64,000 nt of DNA from Acetobacter malorum (GCF_001580615.1 NZ_LHZC01000055.1:186001-250000), one strand, 5' to 3'. Positions 33,766 to 43,400 are shown, numbered from the stretch's first letter. Notes: a model not told the origin generated them from the sequence alone. Numbers and translations are program-made.

Positions 33766-36711
33766 ATGACCAAAGTTACAAACGGCGTACTCTGGGTTGA
33801 TGACTATACAAGCGGGCAAGGCACAATCCCCGGCAACAAATATAATGGAAGTGTGTATTCATCAGTTATTATTCAATCGGATGGGACATGGGCCGGTCCG
33901 CATACAATTGCTTCCGGAGGAAGTGTCACCGTTTATAATCACGGGATTCTTGGCAGCGTCGAAAATTCTGGCGAGATCGTGCTGAATGGCGGAACGATCA
34001 GTTCCTATAGCAATGTGCAGGGCAATCTGCGTTACAGCTGGGGCTCATCAGGCGGCACGCTCGAGTTGCTCAATGGGGCCGTCGATTATCGGGAAGATCC
34101 CGTTGCAGGCAGTGCTGTCATTCTGGTTGATTCCGGCGCAACATTGTCAAGTGCGACCCTGCAGTCTGGCAATACTCTGCAGATCAGTGGTGGCGGCACG
34201 GTCAATGTGGCTACCGTAAACACCGGTGCGACAGTAACTGTTGCTAAGGGCGCAGTTGCGTCTGGCTTCTCGCTGAAGGGGGGAACGGTTGATGCCTATG
34301 CCCCGGTCCAGTTTGTAGCCGGGGGCGTCTCAAGCGGCACGTATATCCTGGAAAGCGGTGTGAACGATGGCGGTTATAATAAGCTGGGTTCAGACGTAAC
34401 CATTCAGGTCAAATCCGGTGCTTCGCTGTCAAGCAGCACCATTGGCAATAGTAACAAACTGATTGTCTCGTCCGGCGGCAGCGTAACCTCTAACGTGCTG
34501 TCCAGCGGTGGTAGCCTGACTGTTTACGGCTCTGCCGCCGATACAACGGTTAATGGCGGTTCCACAGAAACCGTTCTTTCCGGAGGTGTGGCGTCTCGTC
34601 AGACAGTTCAGCCCAACGGTAAAGTCGTTGTGGGTGACGGCGGCACTTTAATCCAGACAGCGGATAATGGCGTAGGAAACTGGAGCAACAGTGGTTCCAT
34701 TGTTGTCTCAAATGGCGGCCTTATTTCACGCGGGGCAGCTGTCGGTGGTGGCGTTACCACTATTCTGAGCGGCGGCACGGCAAAAGATGTCATCGCTGGC
34801 AACGCAGGGTCCGTCGGCACGGTCGTCTTTTCTTCCGGCGCCATTGCCCAAGGGACCACAGTTGCCCGTTCAGGTGGCACCGTAAGCGGTGGGGATCTGG
34901 CCTCCGGTGCAGCATTGCAGGTCCAGTCCGGCGGCCTGGCATCTGGAACAATTGCTGACAATGGCGGCGTAATTAATATCCAGTCTGGCGGCCAGACCTA
35001 TTACACAACTGCTGGCAGCGGCGGTGTCGTCAATGTCGCGTCCGGTGGGTCCACCTGGAACATGGTCGTTGATGGCGGCACACTGAACCTTTCTGGCGGC
35101 GGTGATGGCAACAAGACGGCCTTCGTCACAAACAACACAACCTTTACGTCCAATGGCGGCATAGTAAACCTCGCAAGCGGTTATAGCGAAAACCGCACAT
35201 GGACCGTGCCCGCCGCTGTCACCATGAACGTGACGAGCGGGGCGACACTGAGCAACGCTGTTGTCTCTTCTGGGGGTGACGTCACTGTCGCCAATGGCGG
35301 CGTGATTTCCGGCACCGTGACAGTGCAGGATGGTGGCTCGGCTGTCATCGGCCCGAACGCAGGCGGCGTTATTGCTCTGCCGGGCGATACCAACGGTGGT
35401 CTGGTCATTTCCGGCCTGACATCTGGCGGCACGGTCAGCACGGTCATCAGTGGGTTCAGCGGCACGGCAGCTGGCAATTCTGACAGCATTGAACTGTCTG
35501 GCGTGAAGTCTGCGGATGTTTCTTCCGTTACCTATCCGTCTGCGGATCAGGTCGCGCTGACGCTTAAAAATGGCGGTGTCGTCACCCTGAACATTCCGGG
35601 TGTTGAGAGCAAAGGCTTCAGCCTGTCAGACGGCACGGACGGCTGGCTGGATTTTGAAGTCTGCTTCCTGTCCGGTAGCATGATTCAGACCCCGAACGGT
35701 GAAGTCGCGGTTGAAACGCTCCGTCTGGGTGATGAGGTTCTCGCCTACGTGGATGGCCTGCCGCAGTCCCGCCGCGTTGTCTGGGCTGGCAAGTCCCACG
35801 CCACGGTGCGTCCGCATCTGGAACTTACCGAAGCAGGCTACCCTGTTCGTATCCTGAAGGATGCCGTTTCTGCAGGCGTGCCGCACAAGGACATGCTGAT
35901 TACCCCGGAACATTGCCTGTTCTTTAACGGTCGTTTCGTTCCGGCCCGCATGCTGGTGAACGGGTCTTCCATCTTCTATGACACGTCCATCACGTCTTAC
36001 GATTACTATCACGTGGAAACAGAGCAGCATTCCGTTCTGTGTGCAGACGGCATGCTGACGGAAAGCTATCTCGACACGGGCAACCGTCGCACCTTCCGTC
36101 AGGATAGCGCTGTGGTGTCTCTGGGTGCAGGCCGTCGGGACTGGGCGGAAGATGCTGCTGTGCCGCTGTGCGTCGAGCGTGCCTTCGTTGAACCGCTGTT
36201 CCACGCTTTGGCCGCCCGTGCGGACGAAGTTTCCGGCAATCAGGCTTCGGTAAACACTGCTGCCCTCACGCAGGATCCGGATCTGCATCTGGTGACGCAG
36301 AGCGGGGCCATTGTCCGTCCCTTGTCTCGTAAGGATGGACAGTATCGCTTCATGCTGCCGCCGGGTGTTGCGTCTGTGCGCATCGTCTCTCGCGCCAGCC
36401 GTCCGAGTGACGTCGTTGGTCCGTATGTGGATGATCGACGGGCGCTGGGTGTCGCCATTGCTGACATTCAGCTGATGACAGCTGTGATGAGCAGCCACAT
36501 TACCGCGCACCTGCAGACGGAAAAGCCTTCCGGCTGGTATGATGTGGAAGCTGGCAGTGCAGGCCCTGTCTGGACAAACGGGAACGCACTTCTCCCGCTG
36601 CCTGCTCTGGCACGAAATGCTATGAGCATGCTGTCTCTGGACGTATGTGCCGCTGGCCCATACCTGTTGGCCAATCAGACAGAAACGGAAACAGCAGCCC
36701 GTTCTGCCTGA
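33766..36711 (+). CDS. Hint-domain strand-loop-strand surface protein 3 (981 aa)
   Basis: Residues about 1-60 form a lead segment (VLWVDDYTSG). Then come ~550 residues of AIDA-type strand-loop-strand repeats of the form (V/L)xSGGxxxxxxVxxGG, such as VLSSGGSLTVYG and VQSGGLASGTIADNGG. These are the known acceptor type for O-heptosyltransferases. The Hint domain starts at Cys633 (CFLSGSMIQT) with LITPEHCLFF, YYHVETEQHSV and ESYLDTGNR. The shared C-terminal region has DPDLHLVTQSGAIVRPL, SRPSDVVGPYVDDRR and WTNGNALLPL, ending AARSA. Start is ATG 33766 behind CAGGAAA. No signal peptide or autotransporter barrel is present, so the export route is unknown. Confidence 0.88.
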   Translation: MTKVTNGVLWVDDYTSGQGTIPGNKYNGSVYSSVIIQSDGTWAGPHTIASGGSVTVYNHGILGSVENSGEIVLNGGTISSYSNVQGNLRYSWGSSGGTLELLNGAVDYREDPVAGSAVILVDSGATLSSATLQSGNTLQISGGGTVNVATVNTGATVTVAKGAVASGFSLKGGTVDAYAPVQFVAGGVSSGTYILESGVNDGGYNKLGSDVTIQVKSGASLSSSTIGNSNKLIVSSGGSVTSNVLSSGGSLTVYGSAADTTVNGGSTETVLSGGVASRQTVQPNGKVVVGDGGTLIQTADNGVGNWSNSGSIVVSNGGLISRGAAVGGGVTTILSGGTAKDVIAGNAGSVGTVVFSSGAIAQGTTVARSGGTVSGGDLASGAALQVQSGGLASGTIADNGGVINIQSGGQTYYTTAGSGGVVNVASGGSTWNMVVDGGTLNLSGGGDGNKTAFVTNNTTFTSNGGIVNLASGYSENRTWTVPAAVTMNVTSGATLSNAVVSSGGDVTVANGGVISGTVTVQDGGSAVIGPNAGGVIALPGDTNGGLVISGLTSGGTVSTVISGFSGTAAGNSDSIELSGVKSADVSSVTYPSADQVALTLKNGGVVTLNIPGVESKGFSLSDGTDGWLDFEVCFLSGSMIQTPNGEVAVETLRLGDEVLAYVDGLPQSRRVVWAGKSHATVRPHLELTEAGYPVRILKDAVSAGVPHKDMLITPEHCLFFNGRFVPARMLVNGSSIFYDTSITSYDYYHVETEQHSVLCADGMLTESYLDTGNRRTFRQDSAVVSLGAGRRDWAEDAAVPLCVERAFVEPLFHALAARADEVSGNQASVNTAALTQDPDLHLVTQSGAIVRPLSRKDGQYRFMLPPGVASVRIVSRASRPSDVVGPYVDDRRALGVAIADIQLMTAVMSSHITAHLQTEKPSGWYDVEAGSAGPVWTNGNALLPLPALARNAMSMLSLDVCAAGPYLLANQTETETAARSA

Positions 36712-36741
36712 ACACGCTCAGCAGTCTGACCAGTAAAGTAA

Positions 36742-36784
36742 GAGGGGGTGGTTCTGCCAAATGGCAGGATCACCCCTTTTTTTT
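36742..36784 (+). terminator. Strong terminator after Hint gene 3
   Basis: AGGGGGTG...TGCCA-AA-TGGCA...CACCCCT with T8 (stem spans 36743-36776). It separates the two tandem Hint genes. Confidence 0.9.
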
Positions 36785-37103
36785 GTCTTGTAAAAGCCAC
36801 GTATAGAAATAAGGTTTTTAAATATATTGGTGTAGACCTATATGGTCTTCCTATACGAAAGAATGACCCAGAAAATTTTCGAAAATATATGGGGGTTTCA
36901 TAAAAAACCTCAATAAACCCACTCAAGAAATCAAATATAAATATTAAATAAAAATCATGATATATTCACGTTATTATAAAAATATACTTCCAAATAACCC
37001 GAATCTTTCTGTCGCGTGGAAACATTCAGAGCATTCAGGAATCAAAATTGCATAGTTTGATGAGCAGACATGCTGATTTTTTGACTATTTTCCTGAATTC
37101 CAG

Positions 37104-37127
37104 AACGGCAGTTAATGGCCGTTTTTT
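37104..37127 (+). terminator. Hairpin with T-run in the leader of Hint gene 4
   Basis: AACGGC/GCCGTT (37104-37109, 37118-37123) with a T6 run that begins at the end of the stem, 115 bp before the Hint gene 4 ATG. It may stop readthrough from upstream or act as an attenuator. The surrounding 36785-37241 is AT-rich, has no gene, and carries the leader block shared with Hint gene 3 at about 37162-37220. Confidence 0.6.
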
Positions 37128-37241
37128 CTAATTGATAGAGGAAAAACAACAAAAAGTTGAAATGCGATAACTATTTTTCGATTTTATTCGGTTAAGAAAA
37201 AAATATTCTCATTTTTGATTATTTTCGAAAGGAGTGATCAT

Positions 37242-39929
37242 ATGAGTAATGTTACAAGCGGTCAGCTTTGGGTTGATGGCAAAATTACCGGATCGAATCT
37301 CATTGTTCCTGGCGATACATTTAAGGGGCATGTCTACTCGTCTGTTATTGTTCAATCCGGTGGTGACTGGGAAGCTGACGCTACAATCGCTTCTGGTGGC
37401 TCAATCGTCATTTCTCAGGGTGGGACTGTAAGTGGCGCCACTGTTTTGAACGGCGGTTCTATTACGTCCTATAATAGTACTTCAGGTAAACTTGCCTTCA
37501 CCTGGGGGACTTCAGGCGGTACGCTGGAATTAAAAAGCGGTGCCGTTGATCATGCTGAAACGCCTAAAGCCGGGAATGCGACAATCCTGGTTGATTCCGG
37601 GGCAACACTTTCCAGTGCAATTTTGCAGTCCGGGAACACTCTGCAAGTGAGCGGGGGCGGTCGCCTCTTCGGCGCAACCGTTAATACGGGTGCCACAGTC
37701 ATCCTCTCCAGCGGTTCAACAGCATCCAGTCTCGCGCTCAGCGGGGGCACTGTGGATGCCTATACCTTACCGAAATTTGTAACCGGTCATTTCACGAGCG
37801 GTAAGCTTATTCTGGAAAGTGGTGTAAGCGATGGCGGCTACAACCAGCCAAATTCAGGGATAACCATCGAGGTTAAATCCGGAGCATTGCTGTCAAACAG
37901 CACCATGCTGGGAGCTTCTGATATAACGCTTGTTCAATCTGGCGGCACAGCTTCCGGCATTAAGCTGGACAATTATGGCAATCTTGCTGTTGCAGCCGGT
38001 GGTAAAGCAAGCGGCACAACTGTCGGGAGCAACGGTTATTTTGCTCTTGCGGGGTCTGCTGTCAGCACAACCATCACGCAGGCAGGCAAGCTTGAAATTG
38101 CCAGTGGGGGTATCGCAACAAGCAACACAGTCACAAGTGGCCAGGTGAGTGTGGATGCAGGCGGCACACTGAATTCCGCCACGGTTCAGGGTTCTTCTTT
38201 GAACGCGAATGGACAATCGGTTCCGGGGGTCATTGTCTCGGGCGGCGGAACAATGTCTTCCGTCACGGTTCAGGACTGGGCAAATCTCAGAGTTTCCGCC
38301 GGTGGCTCTGCAGTGAACACCGTTGTGAACAGCCGCGGTGGCCTGTCACTGGCGGGGTCTGCAACCGGCACAACCGTTAACACCAGCGGCGTCATGAATG
38401 TTACGTCTGGCGGGGCGGCAGATAACACGACCATTACAGCCGGTGGCGAAGCCTATGTCGGCTCCGCTGGCACACTTGGCAACACCACGGTCGCCAGCAC
38501 AGGCATTGTCAGCATAGACAGCGGAGGCGTCCTTTCCGGCCAGCTGACACTGCAGGACGGCGGGTCTGCCACACTCTGGAACAATGCCGGTGGTGTGGTT
38601 GACCTGCAGGGCGATACCAACGGCGGTCTGGTCATTTCCGGCCTGACATCCGGTGGCACCGTCAGCACGGTCATCAGCGGGTTTAACGGCTCGGCCGCAG
38701 GCAATTCTGATAGTATTGAACTGGCAGGTCTGAAATCCGCGGATGTCGCGTCCGTCACCTATCCGTCTGCGGATCAGGTCGCCCTTGCGCTGACAAACGG
38801 CAGCACGGTCACGCTGAATATTCCGGGTGTTGAGAGCCACGGCTTCACTGTCTCAGACGGCAAAAATGGCTGGCTGGATTACGAAGTCTGCTTCCTGTCC
38901 GGCAGCATGATCCAGACCCCGCATGGCGAGGTTGCTGTAGAAACCCTTGGTCTGGGTGATGAGGTCATTGCCTATGTCGATGGCCTGCCGCAGTCCCGCC
39001 GCGTTGTCTGGGCTGGCAAATCCCACGCCACGGTGCGCCCGCATCTGGCCGAGGATGAAGCCGGCTATCCGGTCCGCATTCTTGAAAACGCCATCTCTCA
39101 GGGGGTGCCGTATAAGGATATGCTGATTACCGCGGAACATTGCCTGTTCTTCTACGGTCGCTTCGTTCCGGCCCGTATGCTGGTCAATGGTGTGTCCATT
39201 TTCTATGACACGTCCATCACGTCATACGATTACTACCATGTGGAAACGGAAGAGCATTCTGTTCTGCGTGCCGACGGCATGCTGACAGAAAGCTATCTGG
39301 ATACCGGCAACCGCAGCGCCTTCCGTCAGGCTGGCTCTGTTGTAGGGCTGGGGGCAGGGCGTCGGGACTGGACGACAGATGCCGCCGTGCCCCTGTGTAT
39401 AGAGCGCGCCTTTGTGGAACCACTGTTCCATAGCCTCGTGGCGCGTGCCGCTGCGGCATCGGGTCAGGAGGGTCCTGTGACTCTGTCTGAGCAGACAATG
39501 GACCCGGATCTACATCTGGTCACTCAGACCGGCGCTGTCGTGCGCCCGGTTTATCACAAGGCCGCGCAGTATCGCTTCATGCTGCCGCCGGGTGTGACCT
39601 CGGTCCGCATTGTCTCCCGCGCCAGCCGCCCGACGGATACGGTCGGCCCGTTTGTAGATGACCGCCGGATGCTGGGTGTTGCCATTGCCTCTGTCCAGCT
39701 CATCACGGCTGACCAGACGCAGAGCATCACCACGCACCTGCAGGCGGACAAACCCGCCGGCTGGTATGCGACGGATACGTCTCACGCCTGGACGGACGGC
39801 AATGCGTCTTTGCCACTGCCTGCTCTGGCCAAAAAAGCCATGAGCATGCTGTGCCTGGAAGTTTGCGCTGCCGGTCCTTACCGTCTGGCAGATCAGGCTG
39901 AAGAGAAAACAGTCGCGCAGTCTGCATGA
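37242..39929 (+). CDS. Hint-domain strand-loop-strand surface protein 4 (895 aa)
   Basis: Tandem paralogue of Hint gene 3. The N-terminus (GQLWVDGKITGSN) and first repeats align with it (LVDSGATLSSAxLQSGNTLQ in both). Strand-loop-strand repeats then run to about residue 520, with fewer copies than gene 3. The Hint domain starts at Cys550 (CFLSGSMIQT), with LITAEHCLFF, YYHVETEEHSV and ESYLDTGNR. The C-terminal region (DPDLHLVTQTGAVVRPV, SRPTDTVGPFVDDRR) ends VAQSA. A ribosome site AAAGGAG precedes ATG 37242. The DNA over the Hint part is very similar to gene 3, suggesting recent duplication or gene conversion. Confidence 0.88.
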   Translation: MSNVTSGQLWVDGKITGSNLIVPGDTFKGHVYSSVIVQSGGDWEADATIASGGSIVISQGGTVSGATVLNGGSITSYNSTSGKLAFTWGTSGGTLELKSGAVDHAETPKAGNATILVDSGATLSSAILQSGNTLQVSGGGRLFGATVNTGATVILSSGSTASSLALSGGTVDAYTLPKFVTGHFTSGKLILESGVSDGGYNQPNSGITIEVKSGALLSNSTMLGASDITLVQSGGTASGIKLDNYGNLAVAAGGKASGTTVGSNGYFALAGSAVSTTITQAGKLEIASGGIATSNTVTSGQVSVDAGGTLNSATVQGSSLNANGQSVPGVIVSGGGTMSSVTVQDWANLRVSAGGSAVNTVVNSRGGLSLAGSATGTTVNTSGVMNVTSGGAADNTTITAGGEAYVGSAGTLGNTTVASTGIVSIDSGGVLSGQLTLQDGGSATLWNNAGGVVDLQGDTNGGLVISGLTSGGTVSTVISGFNGSAAGNSDSIELAGLKSADVASVTYPSADQVALALTNGSTVTLNIPGVESHGFTVSDGKNGWLDYEVCFLSGSMIQTPHGEVAVETLGLGDEVIAYVDGLPQSRRVVWAGKSHATVRPHLAEDEAGYPVRILENAISQGVPYKDMLITAEHCLFFYGRFVPARMLVNGVSIFYDTSITSYDYYHVETEEHSVLRADGMLTESYLDTGNRSAFRQAGSVVGLGAGRRDWTTDAAVPLCIERAFVEPLFHSLVARAAAASGQEGPVTLSEQTMDPDLHLVTQTGAVVRPVYHKAAQYRFMLPPGVTSVRIVSRASRPTDTVGPFVDDRRMLGVAIASVQLITADQTQSITTHLQADKPAGWYATDTSHAWTDGNASLPLPALAKKAMSMLCLEVCAAGPYRLADQAEEKTVAQSA

Positions 39930-39935
39930 CGCAAC

Positions 39936-39970
39936 AGGGGGCAGTCCTGCAAACAGGCAGGCTGCCCCCA
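39936..39970 (+). terminator. Hairpin after Hint gene 4
   Basis: GGGGGCAG...CTGCCCCC stem (39937-39944 with 39962-39969) plus inner CCTG/CAGG pairing. No T tail is seen. Confidence 0.55.
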
Positions 39971-40020
39971 CATTAAGGCCGTGCCATCCAGACGGCGTTC
40001 AGGATGGCACGCGTTATGGA

Positions 40021-40467
40021 CTACTCACTCTTCCCCAACCACGCCCGCACCTCGCCATTCGGATATTTCTGGGTATGCAGGTTCAGGTAAATACGCCCGT
40101 CCATCAAATCCCGCTCTGTCTCCGTGCTCAGCATCACACTGCCACTCAGCGGGCTTTTATAGGGGCCATGCACGGTTACTTCCGGCGGTCCATCCTTGCC
40201 GGGCAGGGCAGGGCCATGCAGATGCGCAATCGTCACCGGCCCACTCAGCCCGTCCCATGTCACGGTGTAGCGCAGCACGTGCGCTCCGGCGTAATAGAGC
40301 GCCACCACGTTTCCGTGGGCCTGCGCGGACGCGCCATGCTCCGCCGCCAGTGTGCCAGAAAACAGCATGCTACGCTGGGCCTGTGCCGGAGCACTCAGTG
40401 CGCCTGCCGCCAGAAGGCCAGCAGCCAGCACCATACTCAAAATTGGTTTGCGGGGCAGGGTCATCAC
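40021..40467 (-). CDS. CHRD-domain secreted protein
   Basis: 148 aa with a signal peptide (MMTLPRKPILSMVLAAG...APAQA, residue ~30). One CHRD domain follows: LFSGTLAAEHGA, ALYYAGAHVLRYTVTWDGLSG, VTIAHLHGPA and the typical ending GRIYLNLHTQKYPNGEVRAWL. CHRD domains occur in extracellular proteins, often with Cu/Zn SOD-like folds. The role here is unknown. Confidence 0.85.
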   Translation of the reverse strand: MMTLPRKPILSMVLAAGLLAAGALSAPAQAQRSMLFSGTLAAEHGASAQAHGNVVALYYAGAHVLRYTVTWDGLSGPVTIAHLHGPALPGKDGPPEVTVHGPYKSPLSGSVMLSTETERDLMDGRIYLNLHTQKYPNGEVRAWLGKSE

Positions 40468-40581
40468 GGCAGGGTCCTCATCACGTCAAAAAGCACGCTG
40501 CACCCGGAACCCCGGATGCCATCACACGCCTAAAACGCTCAGGACAAAGCGCCGTTGCCTCCGCTCACATAATGTGAACGG

Positions 40582-40782
40582 TTATTCAAAGTCCCGTATC
40601 ACGCCCTCACGGTCGGGAAGGCGGTCGGGCGTGCGGCTAAACTGCACGCGGGGCTGCGTGCCATCCGCTTTCAGTTTCTGGCGCAGCGTGGTCAGCCAGC
40701 GTTCCGTCGCGGCCTCCCGCTGCACGGAGGGCGAGGAAATTTCTGGTCGGGGCCGGGGAGACTGAGGCATCATTTTGCTCAC
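40582..40782 (-). CDS. Small basic hypothetical protein (66 aa)
   Basis: Contains REAATERWLTTLRQKLKADGTQP and a polar Pro/Arg-rich N-terminus. The start is GTG 40782 or ATG at about 40773. No recognised family. It lies between the CHRD gene and the cobalamin riboswitch, oriented away from the latter. Confidence 0.5.
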   Translation of the reverse strand: MSKMMPQSPRPRPEISSPSVQREAATERWLTTLRQKLKADGTQPRVQFSRTPDRLPDREGVIRDFE

Positions 40783-40894
40783 AAGCAGAAGGATTTCACG
40801 CCCCCTTCCTACACCGGCCAGCGCCTGCCAGCACGTGACGTTTTTTTGAAATCAAGGCTCCCATACCCTTGACCCACCCAAAGCCCATCCCTTA

Positions 40895-41091
40895 CCTCTG
40901 CCGGTGTCGAAGGTCTCGCGCAAGCGAGTGAAAAGGGAACGCTGAAGGATCCGGCAGGGCACACAGGCCCGGGGTTCAGGCAGCGGCTGCCCCCGCAACT
41001 GTAAACGGTGCGCTGACGCATCACGCCACTGGCCGGACAACGGCTGGGAAGGCGCGTCAGACAGACCCCCGTGAGCCAGGAGACCTGCCTT
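40895..41091 (+). promoter_or_regulatory. Cobalamin (B12) riboswitch
   Basis: The region contains the conserved elements in order: GGTGTCGAAGGTC at the P1/P2 start, GAAAAGGGAA, the GCCCCCGCAACTGTAAA core and the B12 box GAGCCAGGAGACCTGCC at about 41073-41089. It precedes the TonB receptor at 41145 on the same strand. Family knowledge: bound adenosylcobalamin lowers expression of the downstream gene. Confidence 0.95.
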
Positions 41092-41115
41092 CGTCGCTCA
41101 GTTATGATAGCCGGG

Positions 41116-41137
41116 CGGGGTGCCCCGGATATCGGGG
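41116..41137 (+). promoter_or_regulatory. Likely riboswitch expression platform sequestering the ribosome site
   Basis: CCCCG (41123-41127) can pair with CGGGG (41133-41137), which forms the ribosome site 7 bp before ATG 41145. An upstream CGGGG (41116-41120) could compete for the same CCCCG. This suggests translational control. Confidence 0.45.
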
Positions 41138-41144
41138 AACGGTT

Positions 41145-43400
41145 ATGGGTCACGTCGTGGTCCCGCGCTTTATCAGGCGTGGGCACTGTTCATTTGTTGT
41201 TGCACTGCTGTGCGCGCCTGTTGTCCTCATCACATCCACAGGCACGCAGGCCGCACCGCTCACACCAGCAGACGTGCCGCCCACCAAGCCCACGGCAGCC
41301 CCCACTGCAGCACCCCACGGTCGGCATTCTCCCTCAGTCGGTCAGAAACTCGTCGGCCACAAAACCACCGAGGCCCACGGGGAAGAACATCTTCAGGTCA
41401 TCGCCTCACATACAGACCCCATCGGCCGCGCGTTAACCGCCAGCCAGGGCAGCATTACCGCCAAGGAACTCCGCCTGCGCCCGGTCTATCGTGTGGGGCA
41501 GTTGCTGGAATCCGTACCCGGTCTGGTCGTCACCGCGCATTCGGGCGAGGGCAAGGCTAACCAGTATCTCCTGCGCGGCTTCAATCTGGACCACGGCACA
41601 GACCTTGCCAGTTTTGTGGATGATATCCCGGTGAATGAACCCACCCACGCCCACGGGCAGGGCTATACAGATGTCAATTTTCTCATGCCCGAACTCGCAC
41701 AGGGCATCGACTACACCAAAGGCCCGTTTTACGCGGATGTCGGGGATTTCGGCGTCGTCGGGTCCGATCATATCCGCTTAACGGATGACCTGCGCGGGCA
41801 GGCCTCCGGCAGCCTCGGCACGCTGGGGGACCAGCATGCCTTTATTGGCGATACGGCCCACTTCAAAAATGGCGATAAGCTGCTTGGCGCTTTCTCAATC
41901 GATCATCTCAACGGCCCGTGGGCGCACCCGGATAACTTCCGGGGCATCAAATCCGCCGCGCGCTACACCCACACTACAGAACACACCAAATTCAACCTGA
42001 CCGGCCTGTATTACCGGGGGATGTGGAACAACACGACCGACCAGCCTCTGGAAGCCTACCAGAAAGGCCTCATCAGCCGTTATGGCTCTCTGGACCCAAG
42101 TGATGGCGGCTATTCCGAACGATTCAGCGTGTCCGCGCATCATATTTTGCATAATGATAACTGGCAGCTTAAAACATCGCTTTACGTCGTGCATAGCCGC
42201 CTGACGCTTTGGAACAATTTCAGCCATTACCTGAATGATCCGATTAATGGCGATCAGGAACAGCAGGACGAAACCCGCACCACCTTTGGCGGCACATCGG
42301 CCTACCAGCGGCACGACACCTTCCTGCACCGCGCCACAGACACCACCTTTGGCGTACAGGGCCGCTGGGACAACATTTATATCGACCGCCGCCACACCCG
42401 CCAGCGCCGCGTGCTGCCCGACTGCCCGGACAGCAGCGTGCCCACCGGCCAGTATGTGTGTAATGCGGATAGTGTCTCACAAGGCAATGTCGGCCTGTTC
42501 GGCCAGAACATCACCCACTGGATGCCGTGGCTGCGCACTGTTGTCGGCCTGCGTGGTGATTATTATGGCGGCTCAGATCACAGCCTCGTTTCCGGTTACA
42601 ATGGGAAAGTGCATCAATGGCTTTTCCAACCCAAAGGCAGCCTGATTTTTGGCCCGTGGTATAAAACGGAATTTTATATCAGTGCAGGGCAGGGCTACCA
42701 TTCTAACGATATCCGCGCCGTCCTGGGCACCGTGCCAACAGATGGCATTGCCAACGGAGCCATCGCCACCCCGTTCATGACCCGTGCCACCAGTGAAGAA
42801 CTGGGTGTCCGTACCAACATCATCCCAAAACTGAACCTGCAGGCCGCCTTTTTTCGCATCGATTTCAGTTCAGAACTCACCTACGACGCGGATGAAGGCG
42901 TGAACGACGCCGGCGCACCCAGCCGCAGGCAGGGGTTTGAACTCTCCGGCCAGTATCACCCGCTGCCCTGGCTGGAACTTAATGCAGATATTGCCTCCAC
43001 CCACGCCCGCTATTTCACCGGCAATCCCGGCCTCTATGGCCTGCCGGGACGCTATGTGGCCAACGCCCCCAACTTCATCGGCTCCTTCGGCCTGCTGGCA
43101 GACCACCCCAGCGGCTTCTTCGGCGGTGTGCAGTTCCGCTGGCTCGGTTCCTACCCCTTAATCGAAGACAACTCCATGCGCTCCCACGGCTATAAGGAAG
43201 TGAACATGGATGTCGGCTACCACATCACAAAATACCTCCAGGTGCAGGCCAGTATCTACAACCTGACCAACACCCACGCCTCCGCCTCCCAATACGCCTA
43301 CGACTACCGCATGACCCCCACATCCCCCGTAGAAACCGGCTCCACCTACCACCCCCTCGAACCCCGCTCCGCCCGCTTCTCCGTCACCGCGAATTTCTGA
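41145..43400 (+). CDS. TonB-dependent receptor under B12 control (cobalamin/corrinoid uptake candidate)
   Basis: A 751-aa outer-membrane receptor with signal peptide (to about residue 40, GTQAAP) and a Pro/Thr/His-rich linker. The plug is at about 90-210: LRLRPVYRVGQLLESVPGLVV, QYLLRGFNLDHGTDLASFVDD, DYTKGPFYADVGDFG. A beta-barrel follows, ending in SARFSVTANF with terminal Phe. The riboswitch directly upstream makes a corrinoid or cobalt ligand likely, functionally BtuB-like, though the plug sequence is not close to E. coli BtuB. With cobU/cobT/cobS in the same window this fits a salvage pathway: import, then nucleotide-loop assembly. Confidence 0.88.
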   Translation: MGHVVVPRFIRRGHCSFVVALLCAPVVLITSTGTQAAPLTPADVPPTKPTAAPTAAPHGRHSPSVGQKLVGHKTTEAHGEEHLQVIASHTDPIGRALTASQGSITAKELRLRPVYRVGQLLESVPGLVVTAHSGEGKANQYLLRGFNLDHGTDLASFVDDIPVNEPTHAHGQGYTDVNFLMPELAQGIDYTKGPFYADVGDFGVVGSDHIRLTDDLRGQASGSLGTLGDQHAFIGDTAHFKNGDKLLGAFSIDHLNGPWAHPDNFRGIKSAARYTHTTEHTKFNLTGLYYRGMWNNTTDQPLEAYQKGLISRYGSLDPSDGGYSERFSVSAHHILHNDNWQLKTSLYVVHSRLTLWNNFSHYLNDPINGDQEQQDETRTTFGGTSAYQRHDTFLHRATDTTFGVQGRWDNIYIDRRHTRQRRVLPDCPDSSVPTGQYVCNADSVSQGNVGLFGQNITHWMPWLRTVVGLRGDYYGGSDHSLVSGYNGKVHQWLFQPKGSLIFGPWYKTEFYISAGQGYHSNDIRAVLGTVPTDGIANGAIATPFMTRATSEELGVRTNIIPKLNLQAAFFRIDFSSELTYDADEGVNDAGAPSRRQGFELSGQYHPLPWLELNADIASTHARYFTGNPGLYGLPGRYVANAPNFIGSFGLLADHPSGFFGGVQFRWLGSYPLIEDNSMRSHGYKEVNMDVGYHITKYLQVQASIYNLTNTHASASQYAYDYRMTPTSPVETGSTYHPLEPRSARFSVTANF

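Noticed and set aside
34400-35400. Repeated GGCGGC-type DNA in Hint genes considered as a CRISPR or tandem repeat array
   Set aside because: The repeats are degenerate, in frame and code for strand-loop-strand protein repeats; no constant repeat/spacer pattern.
35626-36510. 294-aa minus-strand open frame, also seen in similar form opposite the other Hint genes
   Set aside because: It recurs only because the Hint coding strand is conserved; no independent start signal.
37033-37099. ATTCAGGAA/TTCCTGAAT inverted repeat upstream of Hint gene 4 considered as a third invertible cassette
   Set aside because: It lacks the TAAATCAGGA core and has no adjacent recombinase gene; arms are short.
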